Positions 1 through 8,399 of a DNA stretch of 21,959 nt are shown here, in pieces; the stretch's first letter is position 1, and each line of letters starts with the position of its first letter. The translations under genes were made by a program, and so were the position numbers. The notes below the pieces were generated by a model that did not search any database, was not told where the DNA came from, and saw nothing but the letters and a program-made list of their open reading frames with translations. The stretch is from Fontimicrobium_A sp034506455 (GTDB taxonomy: Bacteria > Zhuqueibacterota > Zhuqueibacteria > Residuimicrobiales > Krinioviventaceae). The stretch covers positions 1-21,959 of the forward strand of contig JAPDPN010000040.1 in assembly GCA_034506455.1 (NCBI GenBank). Direction: 5' to 3'.

Positions 1-699
1 GCACTTTTGGCATTGGGAGCCTCGCCGGTCATGGCGCACGCTGCCGAAGAAGTGGAAGAGATGGCGGCTCTGGCCGGAGCGGTCGGCGGAGCGCTGGTCA
101 TCAACATCGGCACGCTCAGTCGTCCCTGGATCGATTCCATGGCCAAGGCCATGCGCAAAGCCGCATCGATAGGCCTTCCCATCGCCTTTGATCCGGTCGG
201 CGCCGGTGCGACCAAGTTGCGCACCGACACCTGTCGACAGTTATTGGAAACTGCCGCTCCGACGGTTATCCGCGGCAATGCTTCGGAAATTATGGCCTTG
301 CTGCATACCGATGTCCGCACCAAGGGAGTCGACAGCCGCCACGCCTCTGCCGACGCGGTGGATGCAGCCCGTGCTTTGGCGGAACAATACCGCTGCGTCG
401 TGTGCGTCAGCGGTGCCGTCGATGTGGTGACCGACGGCAAACAGGAAATCCGCATCGCCAACGGTCATCCTTTGATGCCGCGGGTGACCGGCCTGGGCTG
501 CACCGCGACGGCGCTGATCGGCGCTTTCCTTGCCGTCAATCGCGATGCCCTCACGGCAACCGCGCATGCCATGGCCGTCATGGGCATAGCCGGCGAATTG
601 GCGGCGGAAAAATCCGCGGGGCCGGGGACCCTGCAGCTCCATTTTTATGATGCGCTCTATGCGTTAAATGAACAACAGATCGAGGCGAGATTGAAATGA
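1..699 (+). CDS. thiM: Hydroxyethylthiazole kinase ThiM (5' partial)
   Basis: Phosphorylates 4-methyl-5-(2-hydroxyethyl)thiazole, the salvage entry of thiazole into thiamine synthesis. The reading frame is open from base 1 (ALLALGASPVMAHA), which matches the ThiM region shortly after the N-terminus, so roughly 35 residues lie off the left edge. The first ATG-like start inside the window is not the real start. Visible ThiM hallmarks are the NIGTL segment, FDPVGAGAT, the RGNASEI motif and the C-terminal TGLGCTATAL stretch, whose Cys (codon 499-501) sits in the ribokinase-like anion-hole/active-site loop. The stop overlaps the thiE start (ATGA at 696-699), indicating translational coupling in a thiM-thiE-thiL-thiD operon. 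The promoter and any TPP riboswitch would be upstream of the window. Family assignment is firm. Confidence 0.95.
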   Translation, partial: ALLALGASPVMAHAAEEVEEMAALAGAVGGALVINIGTLSRPWIDSMAKAMRKAASIGLPIAFDPVGAGATKLRTDTCRQLLETAAPTVIRGNASEIMALLHTDVRTKGVDSRHASADAVDAARALAEQYRCVVCVSGAVDVVTDGKQEIRIANGHPLMPRVTGLGCTATALIGAFLAVNRDALTATAHAMAVMGIAGELAAEKSAGPGTLQLHFYDALYALNEQQIEARLK

Positions 700-1340
700 A
701 AACCGAGCAGCTCGAACTCTATTTGGTAACCGACCGCAAACTGGCGGCCGGCAAACCTCTCCCCCAGCTTGTCGAACAGGCCATTCAAGGCGGCGTGACC
801 ATGGTACAGCTGCGCGAAAAAGAGTGTTCGACGCGCGAATTCCTGGCTCTCGCAGAAGAGATTCATGCGCTTTGCCGCCGAGCCCGCGTTCCGTTGATCA
901 TCAACGACCGCCTCGACATCGCGCTGGCCGTCGACGCGGAGGGAGTGCACGTCGGCCAAAGCGATATGCCGGCAGAGGTCGCCAGGAAGCTGCTGGGAAA
1001 AGACAAAATCATCGGCTTGTCGGTCGAATCGTTGGAGGACGCCCTCGCCGCCCGGCATCTGCCTGTGGATTACCTTGGTGTCAGTCCGATCTATTTCACG
1101 CCGACCAAGACCGATCTTACGCGCCAATTGGGACTCGAAGGGCTGCGCGCGATACGCGCCGTGTCCAGTCTGCCTCTGGTCGGCATCGGCGGGCTCCACG
1201 CCGGTAATGCGGGTGATGTGATTCGCGCCGGTGCCGACGGCGTCGCCGTAGTGTCCGCCATTTGCGCCGCCGAGGATCCCCGCGCCGCTGCGGAAGAACT
1301 GCGTCGCGTCATTCGTGAAGCAAAGGAGAAAAAGTCGTGA
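696..1340 (+). CDS. thiE: Thiamine phosphate synthase ThiE
   Basis: Couples HMP pyrophosphate with thiazole phosphate to make thiamine monophosphate in the cytoplasm. The 214-aa length is normal for the family. TIM-barrel signatures are visible in order: LYLVTDR (9-14), VQLREK (37-42), the IINDR segment (68-72), HVGQSD (85-90), GVSPIYFTPTK (128-138), VGIGG (162-166) and GVAVVSAI (182-189). The start ATG at 696 overlaps the thiM stop by 4 bp. The stop TGA at 1338-1340 overlaps the GTG start of thiL in the same way. It sits between the enzyme that makes one of its substrates (ThiM) and the kinase that uses its product (ThiL). Nothing is unusual in its sequence. Confidence 0.96.
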   Translation: MKTEQLELYLVTDRKLAAGKPLPQLVEQAIQGGVTMVQLREKECSTREFLALAEEIHALCRRARVPLIINDRLDIALAVDAEGVHVGQSDMPAEVARKLLGKDKIIGLSVESLEDALAARHLPVDYLGVSPIYFTPTKTDLTRQLGLEGLRAIRAVSSLPLVGIGGLHAGNAGDVIRAGADGVAVVSAICAAEDPRAAAEELRRVIREAKEKKS

Positions 1341-2341
1341 AGCTTAAAGAACTGGGCGAGTTCGGCCTGATCAACCGCATCGCCCCGCAATTCACCAGTC
1401 AGCTGCCGCAGGGAACGCTCGGCATCGGCGACGACTGCGCAGTAATTCACCAGAGCGATCGAGCTCTTTTGATTACCACCGATCTTTTGGTCGAAAACAT
1501 TCACTTTTTGCGCCGCAAAATTTCGGCTTTCGATTTGGGATACAAATCATTGGCGGTTAATCTGAGCGACATTGCTGCAATGGGCGGCGTGCCGAACGCC
1601 GCCTTTCTTTCCGTCGCCTGGCCCAAGGAGATCGACGTCGACTGGCTGGATGAATTCTTTAGCGGCTTTGCCGCTTTGGCGCAGGAGAGCGGAACGACAT
1701 TACTCGGCGGCGACACGACCGGCACACCGGGGCCCATTATCATCAATGTCGCCGTAATCGGCCATGCCGATCCGGCGCACCTCAAGCTGCGCAGCGCAGC
1801 GCAAGTCGGCGATGTGATCTGCGTGACCGGCTGTTTAGGCGATTCGGCCGGCGGACTGCAGCTTTTGCTGTGGGACCTGGACGCTGCTGCTGATGAGGAC
1901 GGTCTTGAGCTGTTGCGCGCGCATCATCGGCCTCGTCCGCACCTCAAAGAGGGACAATGGCTGGCGCAGCAGCCGGAAGTGCACGCCATGATGGACGTTT
2001 CCGACGGCATCGACTCGGATGTCCGGCGCATCATGGAAGCCTCAAAAGTCGGCGCTCGGATTTTTTTGCATGACCTGCCGATATCCGAATCCTTGCGCCG
2101 AACCGCCGCCGCCAACCGGTGGAACGCGCTGGAACTTGCAGCCGCCGGCGGCGAAGATTACTGTCTGCTCTGCACCGCTGACCCGGAGGCTTTTCCAAAG
2201 ATTGCCGAATTGTTCGCCGCAGAATTCGATTGTCCTTTGACCTGCATCGGTACAATCATGGATACCGGCAAGCTGGAATATGAACTGAACGGCGCAACGA
2301 TCGATCTGCAAAAGCACGGCTGGGATCACTTTCGCAGCTGA
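1337..2341 (+). CDS. thiL: Thiamine-monophosphate kinase ThiL
   Basis: ATP-dependent phosphorylation of thiamine monophosphate to thiamine pyrophosphate, the last step of the pathway. The protein is 334 aa, typical of the AIR-synthase-like ThiL family. Motifs seen: GIGDDCAVI (29-37, metal/ATP site), TTDLLVE.IHF (48-57), DLGYKSLAVNLSDIAAMGG (66-84), GGDTTGTPG (124-132), VTGCLGDSAGG (163-173), MMDVSDGIDSDV (218-229) and AGGEDYCLL (270-278). Translation starts at GTG (1337), which overlaps the thiE stop (GTGA); the next Met would delete conserved sequence. After its stop, 55 bp separate it from thiD, the only real spacing in the operon. Confidence 0.96.
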   Translation: MKLKELGEFGLINRIAPQFTSQLPQGTLGIGDDCAVIHQSDRALLITTDLLVENIHFLRRKISAFDLGYKSLAVNLSDIAAMGGVPNAAFLSVAWPKEIDVDWLDEFFSGFAALAQESGTTLLGGDTTGTPGPIIINVAVIGHADPAHLKLRSAAQVGDVICVTGCLGDSAGGLQLLLWDLDAAADEDGLELLRAHHRPRPHLKEGQWLAQQPEVHAMMDVSDGIDSDVRRIMEASKVGARIFLHDLPISESLRRTAAANRWNALELAAAGGEDYCLLCTADPEAFPKIAELFAAEFDCPLTCIGTIMDTGKLEYELNGATIDLQKHGWDHFRS

Positions 2342-2396
2342 TTCGTCGCCAAATGAAATTTCCAAAAAAGAAGAAAATGAAAGGTATGCAAAAGCG

Positions 2397-3227
2397 ATGA
2401 GTAAACACTATTATCGCGCCCTAACGATTGCCGGTTCGGACAGCGGCGGCGGCGCCGGAATTCAGGCTGATCTAAAGACATTTTCCGCTCTCGGCTGCTA
2501 CGGCATGTCCGTCATCACCGCTTTGACCGCACAGAACACGGTCGGAGTTACCGCCATTCATGAAGCGCCGCCGGATTTCGTCGCGGCGCAAATCGATGCC
2601 GTGCTCGAGGACATCGGCGCCGACGCGGTCAAGATCGGCATGCTCTCCTCGCCGGAAATTATCCGCGCGGTAGCGGACCGTCTGCGCGCCTGGGGCGTCG
2701 GCAAAATCGTTCTCGATCCGGTCATGACCGCCAAGAGCGGCGACAAGCTGCTGCGGGATGAAGCGATCACCGCATTGAAACAAGAGCTGCTGCCGCTGGC
2801 GACGGTCGTCACGCCGAACCTGCCGGAGGCGCAGGTTCTGATCGAGGAAACCATTGCTTCCCGCCCGCAAATGGAAGATGCGGCGCGGCGCATCGCCGCC
2901 TTGGGACCGAAAAGCGTCTTGCTGAAGGGAGGCCACCTTGCAGACGCAGGCAGCGACGACTATTTTTTAGAAATGACGGTTCACGGAATGCAAGGAACTT
3001 GGTTAAGCGGTCCCCGCGTTGCCTCGCGCAACACCCACGGCACCGGCTGCACTCTGGCTTCGGCGATTGCCGCCTTTTTGGCCAAAGGGTACTCTATTTA
3101 CGAAAGCGTCCGCCGCGCCAAACAGTACATTTCCGAAGCCATCGCCTGCGGCGCCGAGTATTCCTTGGGCAAAGGCCATGGGCCCGTTTATCATTTCTAT
3201 CGGCTGTGGCCTTACCTGCAGGACTAG
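2397..3227 (+). CDS. thiD: HMP/HMP-phosphate kinase ThiD
   Basis: Bifunctional hydroxymethylpyrimidine and phosphomethylpyrimidine kinase that supplies HMP-PP to ThiE. The 276 aa show the ribokinase-fold signature: TIAGSDSGGGAGIQADLKTF (10-29), the QNTVG segment near 46-50, KIGMLSS (79-85), LDPVMTAKSG (106-115), TPNLPEA (139-145), LLKGGH (175-180) and NTHGTGCTL (212-220) with the catalytic Cys218. This is a standalone ThiD, not fused to ThiE or TenA. An AAGG at 2381-2384 is a possible, rather distant ribosome site for ATG 2397. It is the last gene of the thiM-E-L-D operon; no clear hairpin terminator is visible in the 272 bp that follow. Confidence 0.95.
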   Translation: MSKHYYRALTIAGSDSGGGAGIQADLKTFSALGCYGMSVITALTAQNTVGVTAIHEAPPDFVAAQIDAVLEDIGADAVKIGMLSSPEIIRAVADRLRAWGVGKIVLDPVMTAKSGDKLLRDEAITALKQELLPLATVVTPNLPEAQVLIEETIASRPQMEDAARRIAALGPKSVLLKGGHLADAGSDDYFLEMTVHGMQGTWLSGPRVASRNTHGTGCTLASAIAAFLAKGYSIYESVRRAKQYISEAIACGAEYSLGKGHGPVYHFYRLWPYLQD

Positions 3228-3499
3228 TCTTCGGCAACGAAGCGCTGAGCAAGTTCACGTTACGCAGCACCGCAGCGCGTCACTGGATGCCCCTTATTTT
3301 CGCTTAAAACGCCTGAAAAGAGTCTTACCTTGTGAACGGCTCTGCCGAGCTATTCCGACCCGCCCGGCTGATTTGCCGGTTTACATTTGTTTACGCCATA
3401 AGCATTTTCCTGCTTTGATATTTCGCCGAATTTTTCTAAATAGAGCTGCTCCAATCAAAAACACAAAATCGATTTACAACGGTCATTTCAGGAGGCTTT

Positions 3500-4492
3500 A
3501 TGAAACCCGCAGCAGCTGTTTTGATTTTCACCTTTTTTGCTTCGTTTTTGCCTGCAGCGACTCCGGTCGAGCCTTTCCTCGGCCAATGGGCGCTGTTTCT
3601 ACCCAACGGCGCGGGTTGGCTTGAAGTTCGACAGGAAAAGGGATATTTGGACGCCGATCTGCTATGGTACGGCGGCAGCGTCGTGCCGGTCAGCGATGTT
3701 TATTTGGATGGGGAAACGCTGGTGGTAACCCGTGTCGGCAGTCGCACCGTAAAGAAAGAACCGAAACGGGACCTGGTGCGCACCGAACTGTTCCGCTTTG
3801 CCTTTTACGGGGATCAGCTTGTGGGAGAGCAGATTGTCCCCAAAGGAGACGGCCTCGGCGTCGATCGGCTGACCTTTACGGCCAAAAAGCTTCCTCCTCC
3901 CCCGCCCGCTCCTGATCTGTCCAAAGTCAAGTTCGGCAAGCCGATCAAGCTGTTCAACGGTGTCGATCTAACGGGTTGGAAGCTGATCGAAGAGGACCGC
4001 GCCAACGGCTGGAAGGTCGTCGACGGAGTACTGGTCAACGATCCGGTTCAGCAGGAGGGCAAGCCGCATGTCGATTACGGCAATCTGCGCACTGTGGATG
4101 AGTTTGAGGATTTCAATCTGAAAATCGACGTCAATGTGCCGGCAAAAAGCAACAGCGGCATCTATCTGCGTGGGATTTATGAAGTGCAGGTTATGGACAG
4201 CTACGGTTTGGGGCTGGACAGCCATCACATGGGCGCCATTTACAGCCGCATTACTCCGACGGTCTCGGCGGAAAAACCTGCCGGGGAATGGCAGTCGTTC
4301 GACATTACCCTATGCGATCGTCATGTCACGGTAATCCTCAACGGCGTCAAAATCATCGACAATCAGCCGCTGTACGGCGTGACCGGAGGCGCATTGCAGG
4401 CGTGTCCATTCAAACCCGGCCCCATCTATCTGCAGGGCGATCACGGCAAGGTAATGTACCGCAACATCATTTTGCGCCCGATCATCAAATAA
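3500..4492 (+). CDS. Secreted DUF1080 (3-keto-disaccharide hydrolase-like) protein
   Basis: The 330-aa protein has a probable signal peptide (residues 1-20, hydrophobic core AVLIFTFFASF, then PAAT). An N-terminal beta-rich region (about 25-130, beginning FLGQWALFLPNGAGW) is followed by a proline linker (LPPPPPAP, 131-138) and a DUF1080/PF06439 domain (about 148-330). The domain start is classical (FNGVDLTGW, 152-160), with later SNSGIYLRG, YEVQVMDSYG and a C-terminal RNIILRPI strand. The family has a concanavalin/LamG-like fold, and some members hydrolyse 3-keto-disaccharides; the exact substrate here is unknown. GGAGG at 3491-3495, 4 nt before ATG 3500, fixes the start. It is probably exported to the periplasm or surface. 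The gene stands alone and ends 10 bp before a scaffold gap. The N-terminal domain is not one I can name. Confidence 0.85.
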   Translation: MKPAAAVLIFTFFASFLPAATPVEPFLGQWALFLPNGAGWLEVRQEKGYLDADLLWYGGSVVPVSDVYLDGETLVVTRVGSRTVKKEPKRDLVRTELFRFAFYGDQLVGEQIVPKGDGLGVDRLTFTAKKLPPPPPAPDLSKVKFGKPIKLFNGVDLTGWKLIEEDRANGWKVVDGVLVNDPVQQEGKPHVDYGNLRTVDEFEDFNLKIDVNVPAKSNSGIYLRGIYEVQVMDSYGLGLDSHHMGAIYSRITPTVSAEKPAGEWQSFDITLCDRHVTVILNGVKIIDNQPLYGVTGGALQACPFKPGPIYLQGDHGKVMYRNIILRPIIK

Positions 4493-4502
4493 AGTTATTT
4501 GC

Positions 4503-4602
4503 NNNNNNNNNNNNNNNNNNNNNNNNNNNNNNNNNNNNNNNNNNNNNNNNNNNNNNNNNNNNNNNNNNNNNNNNNNNNNNNNNNNNNNNNNNNNNNNNNN
4601 NN
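4503..4602. other. Scaffold gap (100 N)
   Basis: A run of exactly 100 N. The flanking sequences share no overlap, unlike the second gap, so real sequence of unknown length is missing. It interrupts the 3' end of the minus-strand short-chain dehydrogenase gene and follows the DUF1080 stop codon by 10 bp. Confidence 0.99.
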
Positions 4603-5162
4603 ACAAAGCCCGGCGAAATCAGCGTGCAGCGAATTCGATGCGCATAGAGATCGATGCGCAGGCTGTCGATTAGGTTCATGAGCGCGGCTTTGGAGCATGA
4701 ATAAGCCGCAGCGCCGGGCATGCCGCGATAACCCGCCAGACTGCCGACCGCCGCAATAATTCCGCCGCCCTGACGAATCATCAGCGGCGTCAACTGCTCG
4801 ATGAAATGCACGGCACCCCAAAAATTGACGTCCATTACGCGATGAAAGGACGGCAGATCGATCTTTTCGGCATCAAAAGGCAAGGAAAGACCGGCATTGA
4901 GCAGCAGCAGGTCGATGTAGTCGTTGTGCTGCCGTATCATGCCGCAGACCTTCCGAACTTGTTCGGCATCCGCGACATCGCACGAGAACAGCTGCAGGTC
5001 TGCATTGCAGCTCTTGACCTCCGCGGCCAGACTCTCCAACAATTCTTTTCTGCGCGCAATCAGAATCAATCGGTTTTGTTTTTCGGCCAACTGTCGAGCT
5101 ATTTCCCGTCCAATTCCCGAAGAAGCACCGGTGATCAAAATCGTTTTTCCCACGAGCCGCAT
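4603..5162 (-). CDS. Short-chain dehydrogenase/reductase (3' end lost in gap)
   Basis: NAD(P)-dependent classical SDR; substrate unknown. About 186 residues are visible from MRLVGKTILITG. Cofactor motif TGASSGIG follows, then a Lys/Arg-rich ARRKE after beta-2 that suggests NADP(H) preference, CDVAD, LLLNAGLS (NAG motif), the catalytic Ser in AVGSLAG, and YSCSK (YxxxK). The visible part ends at LISPGF, so the substrate-binding C-terminus (usually 50-80 residues) falls in or beyond the gap. I chose ATG 5162 because AGAGGA lies just upstream on the minus strand; an in-frame ATG at 5186 would add eight unconserved residues without a good ribosome site. It is convergent with the DUF1080 gene. Confidence 0.88.
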
Positions 5163-5362
5163 CGAATATCCTCTTTTTTTCGGCAATGTATCATTTTACT
5201 GCAACAATTAAAACATTTTTCAAGCAGCCGTAACAAATTCTTTTCTGTATGCTGATAATAATTTACCATTCGAAGCATGTTTTTGATAAAAATCTTTTTG
5301 GAAATATAAGGAACTCTTTGTAAGTTTAACTGTTAAAGCTGGCGATTAATATTAATATCAAT

Positions 5363-5428
5363 CCCGGGCATTCAGTTCCCCCCGGATCTCGCTGACCCCC
5401 CCTAGGCGAATCCACCTGAATGTCCGGG
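5363..5428. repeat. 13-bp inverted repeat with C/G-tract loop
   Basis: The arms CCCGGGCATTCAG (5363-5375) and CTGAATGTCCGGG (5416-5428) pair over 13 bp, with one G-T wobble in RNA. The 40-nt loop contains runs of six and seven C (G on the other strand) and a CCTAGG. On the plus strand the second arm runs directly into TTTTTTATTTTG, so it has the form of an intrinsic terminator or of a small structured RNA. The perfect palindrome ATTAATATTAAT lies just to the left (5345-5356). It is GC-rich inside an AT-rich spacer and no flanking gene explains it. Confidence 0.6.
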
Positions 5429-5458
5429 TTTTTTATTTTGACATTTGCACCAACAAGC

Positions 5459-5498
5459 ATAAAAAAAGCCCCCATAGAACTTTCTATGAGGGCTTTTT
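5459..5498 (-). terminator. Intrinsic terminator of the GEVEDY gene
   Basis: A 17-bp stem (5463-5479 with 5482-5498, one C-A mismatch) encloses the GCCC/GGGC core. On the minus strand it is followed by a run of T (complement of the A run 5461-5467). It lies 15 bp past the stop codon of the minus-strand GEVEDY gene. The A-tract and T-tract on both sides make it potentially bidirectional. Confidence 0.85.
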
Positions 5499-5512
5499 CA
5501 TTGCAGTAGATG

Positions 5513-8299
5513 CTAGCGGACAAGCAGCATTTTTCTGCTCGATTGGTGACCGTTGGCACTAAAGCGAACAATATACATGCCGCTGGGAACCGGCGAGTTA
5601 TTATCATCGACGGCGTTCCAGACCACAGCGTGAGTGCCGGCTTCCATGATGCCGTCAACCAAGACCTTTACCTGTTTGCCGCTCATGTCATAGACGGCAA
5701 TCTTTACAACCGCCGCTTCCGGCAACTCGAATGGAATGGTCGTCGCAGGGTTGAACGGATTGGGGTAATTTTGCCGCAACGCATAGTCCTTTGGGATGCG
5801 GTTTTGAGCAACATTCGCAGTGCTCATAATGTTGATCGGGCCGTACACCTTAATCGAGCCGTCCATGCCGACTTCTTCGAGCTTGTACAGGCCGTTAGAG
5901 GCTGCCGTATCGATCCATTCGAATTTTCCTGCGGAAACGGCATCCTCATCCGTAATCAACCTGCTGTTCAGGCGGATGAACGGGCTGTTCTCGCCGCTGC
6001 TGCGATATAAATTGTATCCCGCTCGACTTTTTGCGGTCTCTGCCTGCCATTCGATCAGCACGCCGTTTTCTTTACGGACAGCCGAAAAAGAGGTCAGCCC
6101 GATGCCGATCGGATTTTCGATGGTCAGCATATAATCCTCGACCTCGCCTCCGGAAATCGTTCCTTCCGGAGTAGAAGTTGACAATCCTGAACCGACAGGC
6201 GCGATTCGGAAACGGGCGTAGGTCGTTCCGGCAGTCAATCCGGTCAAATTCGTCCACGTTAGGGTCACTGTCCCTATAGTGCCTGCTGGAACAATGGCGG
6301 AGGTTCCTTCATCAGCTGTAAAGACGCCGTCACGGTTGAAATCGATCCAACCGACCAGAATTGCATTTTGATCGGTTTGATTATAGACCGAGACAATGGC
6401 AGAGTAGCTGGTTTGTCCCGCTTTGAGCGCAGGAAATGAGGAAACGCCGTTTTCATCATCGACATTGTTCAGGTTGTCGCCCGTCGCATTTCCACTGTAA
6501 TAGCTGATGTTTTCGCCGTCGACATTGCCCATCACGCCGCCGTTCGTCCAATCGGGCGGACCGAGCTGAAGGTCATTATCGAGATTCGTGTGCGTCGCTT
6601 CGCCGTAAGAAGCGGGCGCATCGCCGCGGTCTTCCGGACCGTAACCCAGAGAGATCTGCGCGATATAATCCTCCACCTCACCGTCCATTAAAGCGCCGGT
6701 TGGATTCAGAGTTCCGTTGCCGTTGACATTTTGCGTGCTCAGTCGGAAACGTGCGAACGTCAAACCTTCGCTGCCGGTGATGGTCGGCAGCGTCAAGTTG
6801 ATGGGCCCATTCGTGCCGCTCGGCACCCATACGGAAGCGCTTTCGCCGCTTTCAAACACACCGTTCCGGTTTAGATCGACCCAGCCGGTTAGGATTGCCG
6901 GAGAGCCGGTCATATTATAAACGTTGACTGCCAGCGTCGGCTGAGTATTCAGCCTCAGCTGAATCGGTTCGGCAATGGCGTCTTCGTCATTGCTGCCGTT
7001 ATTGTCGTCGCCGTTTGCGCCGGCTGTGGGTTGACCGTTGGTTTCGGAATCAAGCAAACTGCCCAAGCGCAAGGTCGGCACAATGACATGACGCGGACCG
7101 TCATCGGAGAGCAGAGTCTGATAATTTCCTGGGCTTGTGCCGGGGCCGGTATCCGGTAAATCGCCGAAATCATAGTTCGGCGCCACAATCGTTACTTTAT
7201 AATCTTCCACTTCGCCGTCCGGCGCCGTGCCGGCGGGCGAGAGACCTACCTGCGTGCTTAGACGGAAACGGGCATACGTATCTCCGATCGAAGCGTTTGC
7301 GGGCACCGTAAAAGTGAGCACCCTTGCGCCCGCAGTCAAGGCGGTATTGGTAAAGATTTGCTCTCCCGCATCATTCCAATCGCCGTCGCGATTGAAATCA
7401 ATCCAGGCGTTAAGGTAACCGGAACCGGATGCGACCACGACGATGCTTTGAGTTTGGCCTGCGGTTAGATTCGAGGTAAAGGTTACCCCGTCCTCATCAT
7501 CGCTCCAAACCTGATCGTCGGTTGAAGCACTGGAAGCAGGCTGACCGTCCGGCTCCGCATCAATAAAACGACCGAGACGCAGCAAATTGGGCGTTAAAAG
7601 GTGACGTGCGCCGTCGTTGGCCAACAGCGTCGGAAAAGTCGAAGGAGCATCGCCGTAATCATAACCGTAAATTATCACATCCTGGTTGCCGTCTTTGGGC
7701 GGTGAATTATGAGCCGTGAGCACGCGAAAATAGAACGATTCGCCCGGACAAGGATGCGGATAACTGAATTCATAGACGATCGGCCACTCCCAACTATTGG
7801 CCGAGTCCCAATAGGGATAGCCGTGGGCGGCTTTATTGAATGCTCCGCCTTCAGCATACCCCGGGGATTTCCAATCTTCAAAATCCTGCGATGCACTGGG
7901 TCTGGCGGTCGGATCAATCTGCCACCAGTTGCTGTTTTGGAAATTCCAGGCGGTAGAACTGCCGCTGGAAATGCCGGAGGGAGGCGTTCCCCCGCCGTCA
8001 CTTCCCAAGTGATTGGAAACCCAAGACCCGGCGCTCAAGTGGGCAAGATCCTGCGACCATTCGTAATAATTCCCATTGCAGGCAAAGGCAAAACTCATAC
8101 GCTCGGAGTTAATAAGGTCCTTTGCCAGGTGGTTTCTGCCTTGCGGCCAGTTGACGGATCGGACATAATCTCTCGGATTAACGGAAGCGTCGAATACATT
8201 GTCATTGACATTAGCGCTGACGATAACCGCAAAGTATAGCCTTGTGCCGTCCGTATAAGCGTAAAGATCGCCGCGATTGTTGGCCTCTACCGCGATTTT
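5513..8299 (-). CDS. Secreted GEVEDY-repeat protein with sorting tail (main part; 5' part lies beyond a false gap)
   Basis: This is most of one gene whose first 101 codons lie at 8401-8703. Joined across the spurious gap it encodes 987 aa. Visible here (merged numbering): an N-terminal unassigned region up to about 270; three beta modules each opening with D[YFR]GDxP and closing with GEVEDY (421-426, 599-604, 777-782; exact 178-residue spacing); calcium-site-like DxNxxG in each (IDFNRDGDW, VDLNRNGVF, IDFNRDGVF); a fibronectin-like segment (about 790-885); and a C-terminal FlgD-like/type A sorting-type domain (about 903-987) with QNYPNPFNPATTIPFELP and a final KMLLVR. Such tails direct export and surface attachment in FCB bacteria. 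The product is probably a large extracellular or surface protein; function unknown. The ATG at 8098 is internal, because the frame stays open upstream through the duplicated segment. Confidence 0.85.
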   Translation of the reverse strand, partial: KIAVEANNRGDLYAYTDGTRLYFAVIVSANVNDNVFDASVNPRDYVRSVNWPQGRNHLAKDLINSERMSFAFACNGNYYEWSQDLAHLSAGSWVSNHLGSDGGGTPPSGISSGSSTAWNFQNSNWWQIDPTARPSASQDFEDWKSPGYAEGGAFNKAAHGYPYWDSANSWEWPIVYEFSYPHPCPGESFYFRVLTAHNSPPKDGNQDVIIYGYDYGDAPSTFPTLLANDGARHLLTPNLLRLGRFIDAEPDGQPASSASTDDQVWSDDEDGVTFTSNLTAGQTQSIVVVASGSGYLNAWIDFNRDGDWNDAGEQIFTNTALTAGARVLTFTVPANASIGDTYARFRLSTQVGLSPAGTAPDGEVEDYKVTIVAPNYDFGDLPDTGPGTSPGNYQTLLSDDGPRHVIVPTLRLGSLLDSETNGQPTAGANGDDNNGSNDEDAIAEPIQLRLNTQPTLAVNVYNMTGSPAILTGWVDLNRNGVFESGESASVWVPSGTNGPINLTLPTITGSEGLTFARFRLSTQNVNGNGTLNPTGALMDGEVEDYIAQISLGYGPEDRGDAPASYGEATHTNLDNDLQLGPPDWTNGGVMGNVDGENISYYSGNATGDNLNNVDDENGVSSFPALKAGQTSYSAIVSVYNQTDQNAILVGWIDFNRDGVFTADEGTSAIVPAGTIGTVTLTWTNLTGLTAGTTYARFRIAPVGSGLSTSTPEGTISGGEVEDYMLTIENPIGIGLTSFSAVRKENGVLIEWQAETAKSRAGYNLYRSSGENSPFIRLNSRLITDEDAVSAGKFEWIDTAASNGLYKLEEVGMDGSIKVYGPINIMSTANVAQNRIPKDYALRQNYPNPFNPATTIPFELPEAAVVKIAVYDMSGKQVKVLVDGIMEAGTHAVVWNAVDDNNSPVPSGMYIVRFSANGHQSSRKMLLVR
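8173..8299. repeat. 127-bp exact direct duplicate, copy 1 (assembly artefact)
   Basis: Bases 8173-8299 are identical to 8400-8526, both copies abutting the 100-N gap. A 127-base exact overlap at two contig ends equals a k-mer length commonly used by de Bruijn assemblers, so the two contigs probably overlap and the N run is not missing sequence. Collapsing copy, gap and second copy to one copy restores a continuous reading frame. Confidence 0.93.
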
Positions 8300-8399
8300 N
8301 NNNNNNNNNNNNNNNNNNNNNNNNNNNNNNNNNNNNNNNNNNNNNNNNNNNNNNNNNNNNNNNNNNNNNNNNNNNNNNNNNNNNNNNNNNNNNNNNNNN
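8300..8399. other. Spurious scaffold gap (100 N)
   Basis: Exactly 100 N between two identical 127-bp segments. The true distance is probably -127 bp (an overlap). It falls inside the GEVEDY gene near codon 60 to 101. Confidence 0.92.

Larger units (their letters stand above)
5163..5512. other. AT-rich intergenic region with GC-rich hairpin element
   Basis: The 350 bp between the SDR start and the end of the GEVEDY gene hold no credible ORF. The SDR-proximal half is very AT-rich and should carry the SDR promoter; I see no convincing -35/-10 pair. The distal half holds an AT palindrome (5345-5356), a GC-rich inverted repeat (5363-5428) and a terminator hairpin (5459-5498), listed separately. 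Confidence 0.6.

Noticed and set aside
3019..3624. 201-codon plus-strand ORF bridging thiD and the DUF1080 gene
   Set aside because: Overlaps both real genes in another frame; Pro/Arg-rich composition of a shadow frame, no domain.
4495..4700. Apparent coding read-through of the SDR gene across the N run
   Set aside because: The length of the missing sequence is unknown, so residues past the gap cannot be assigned to the gene.
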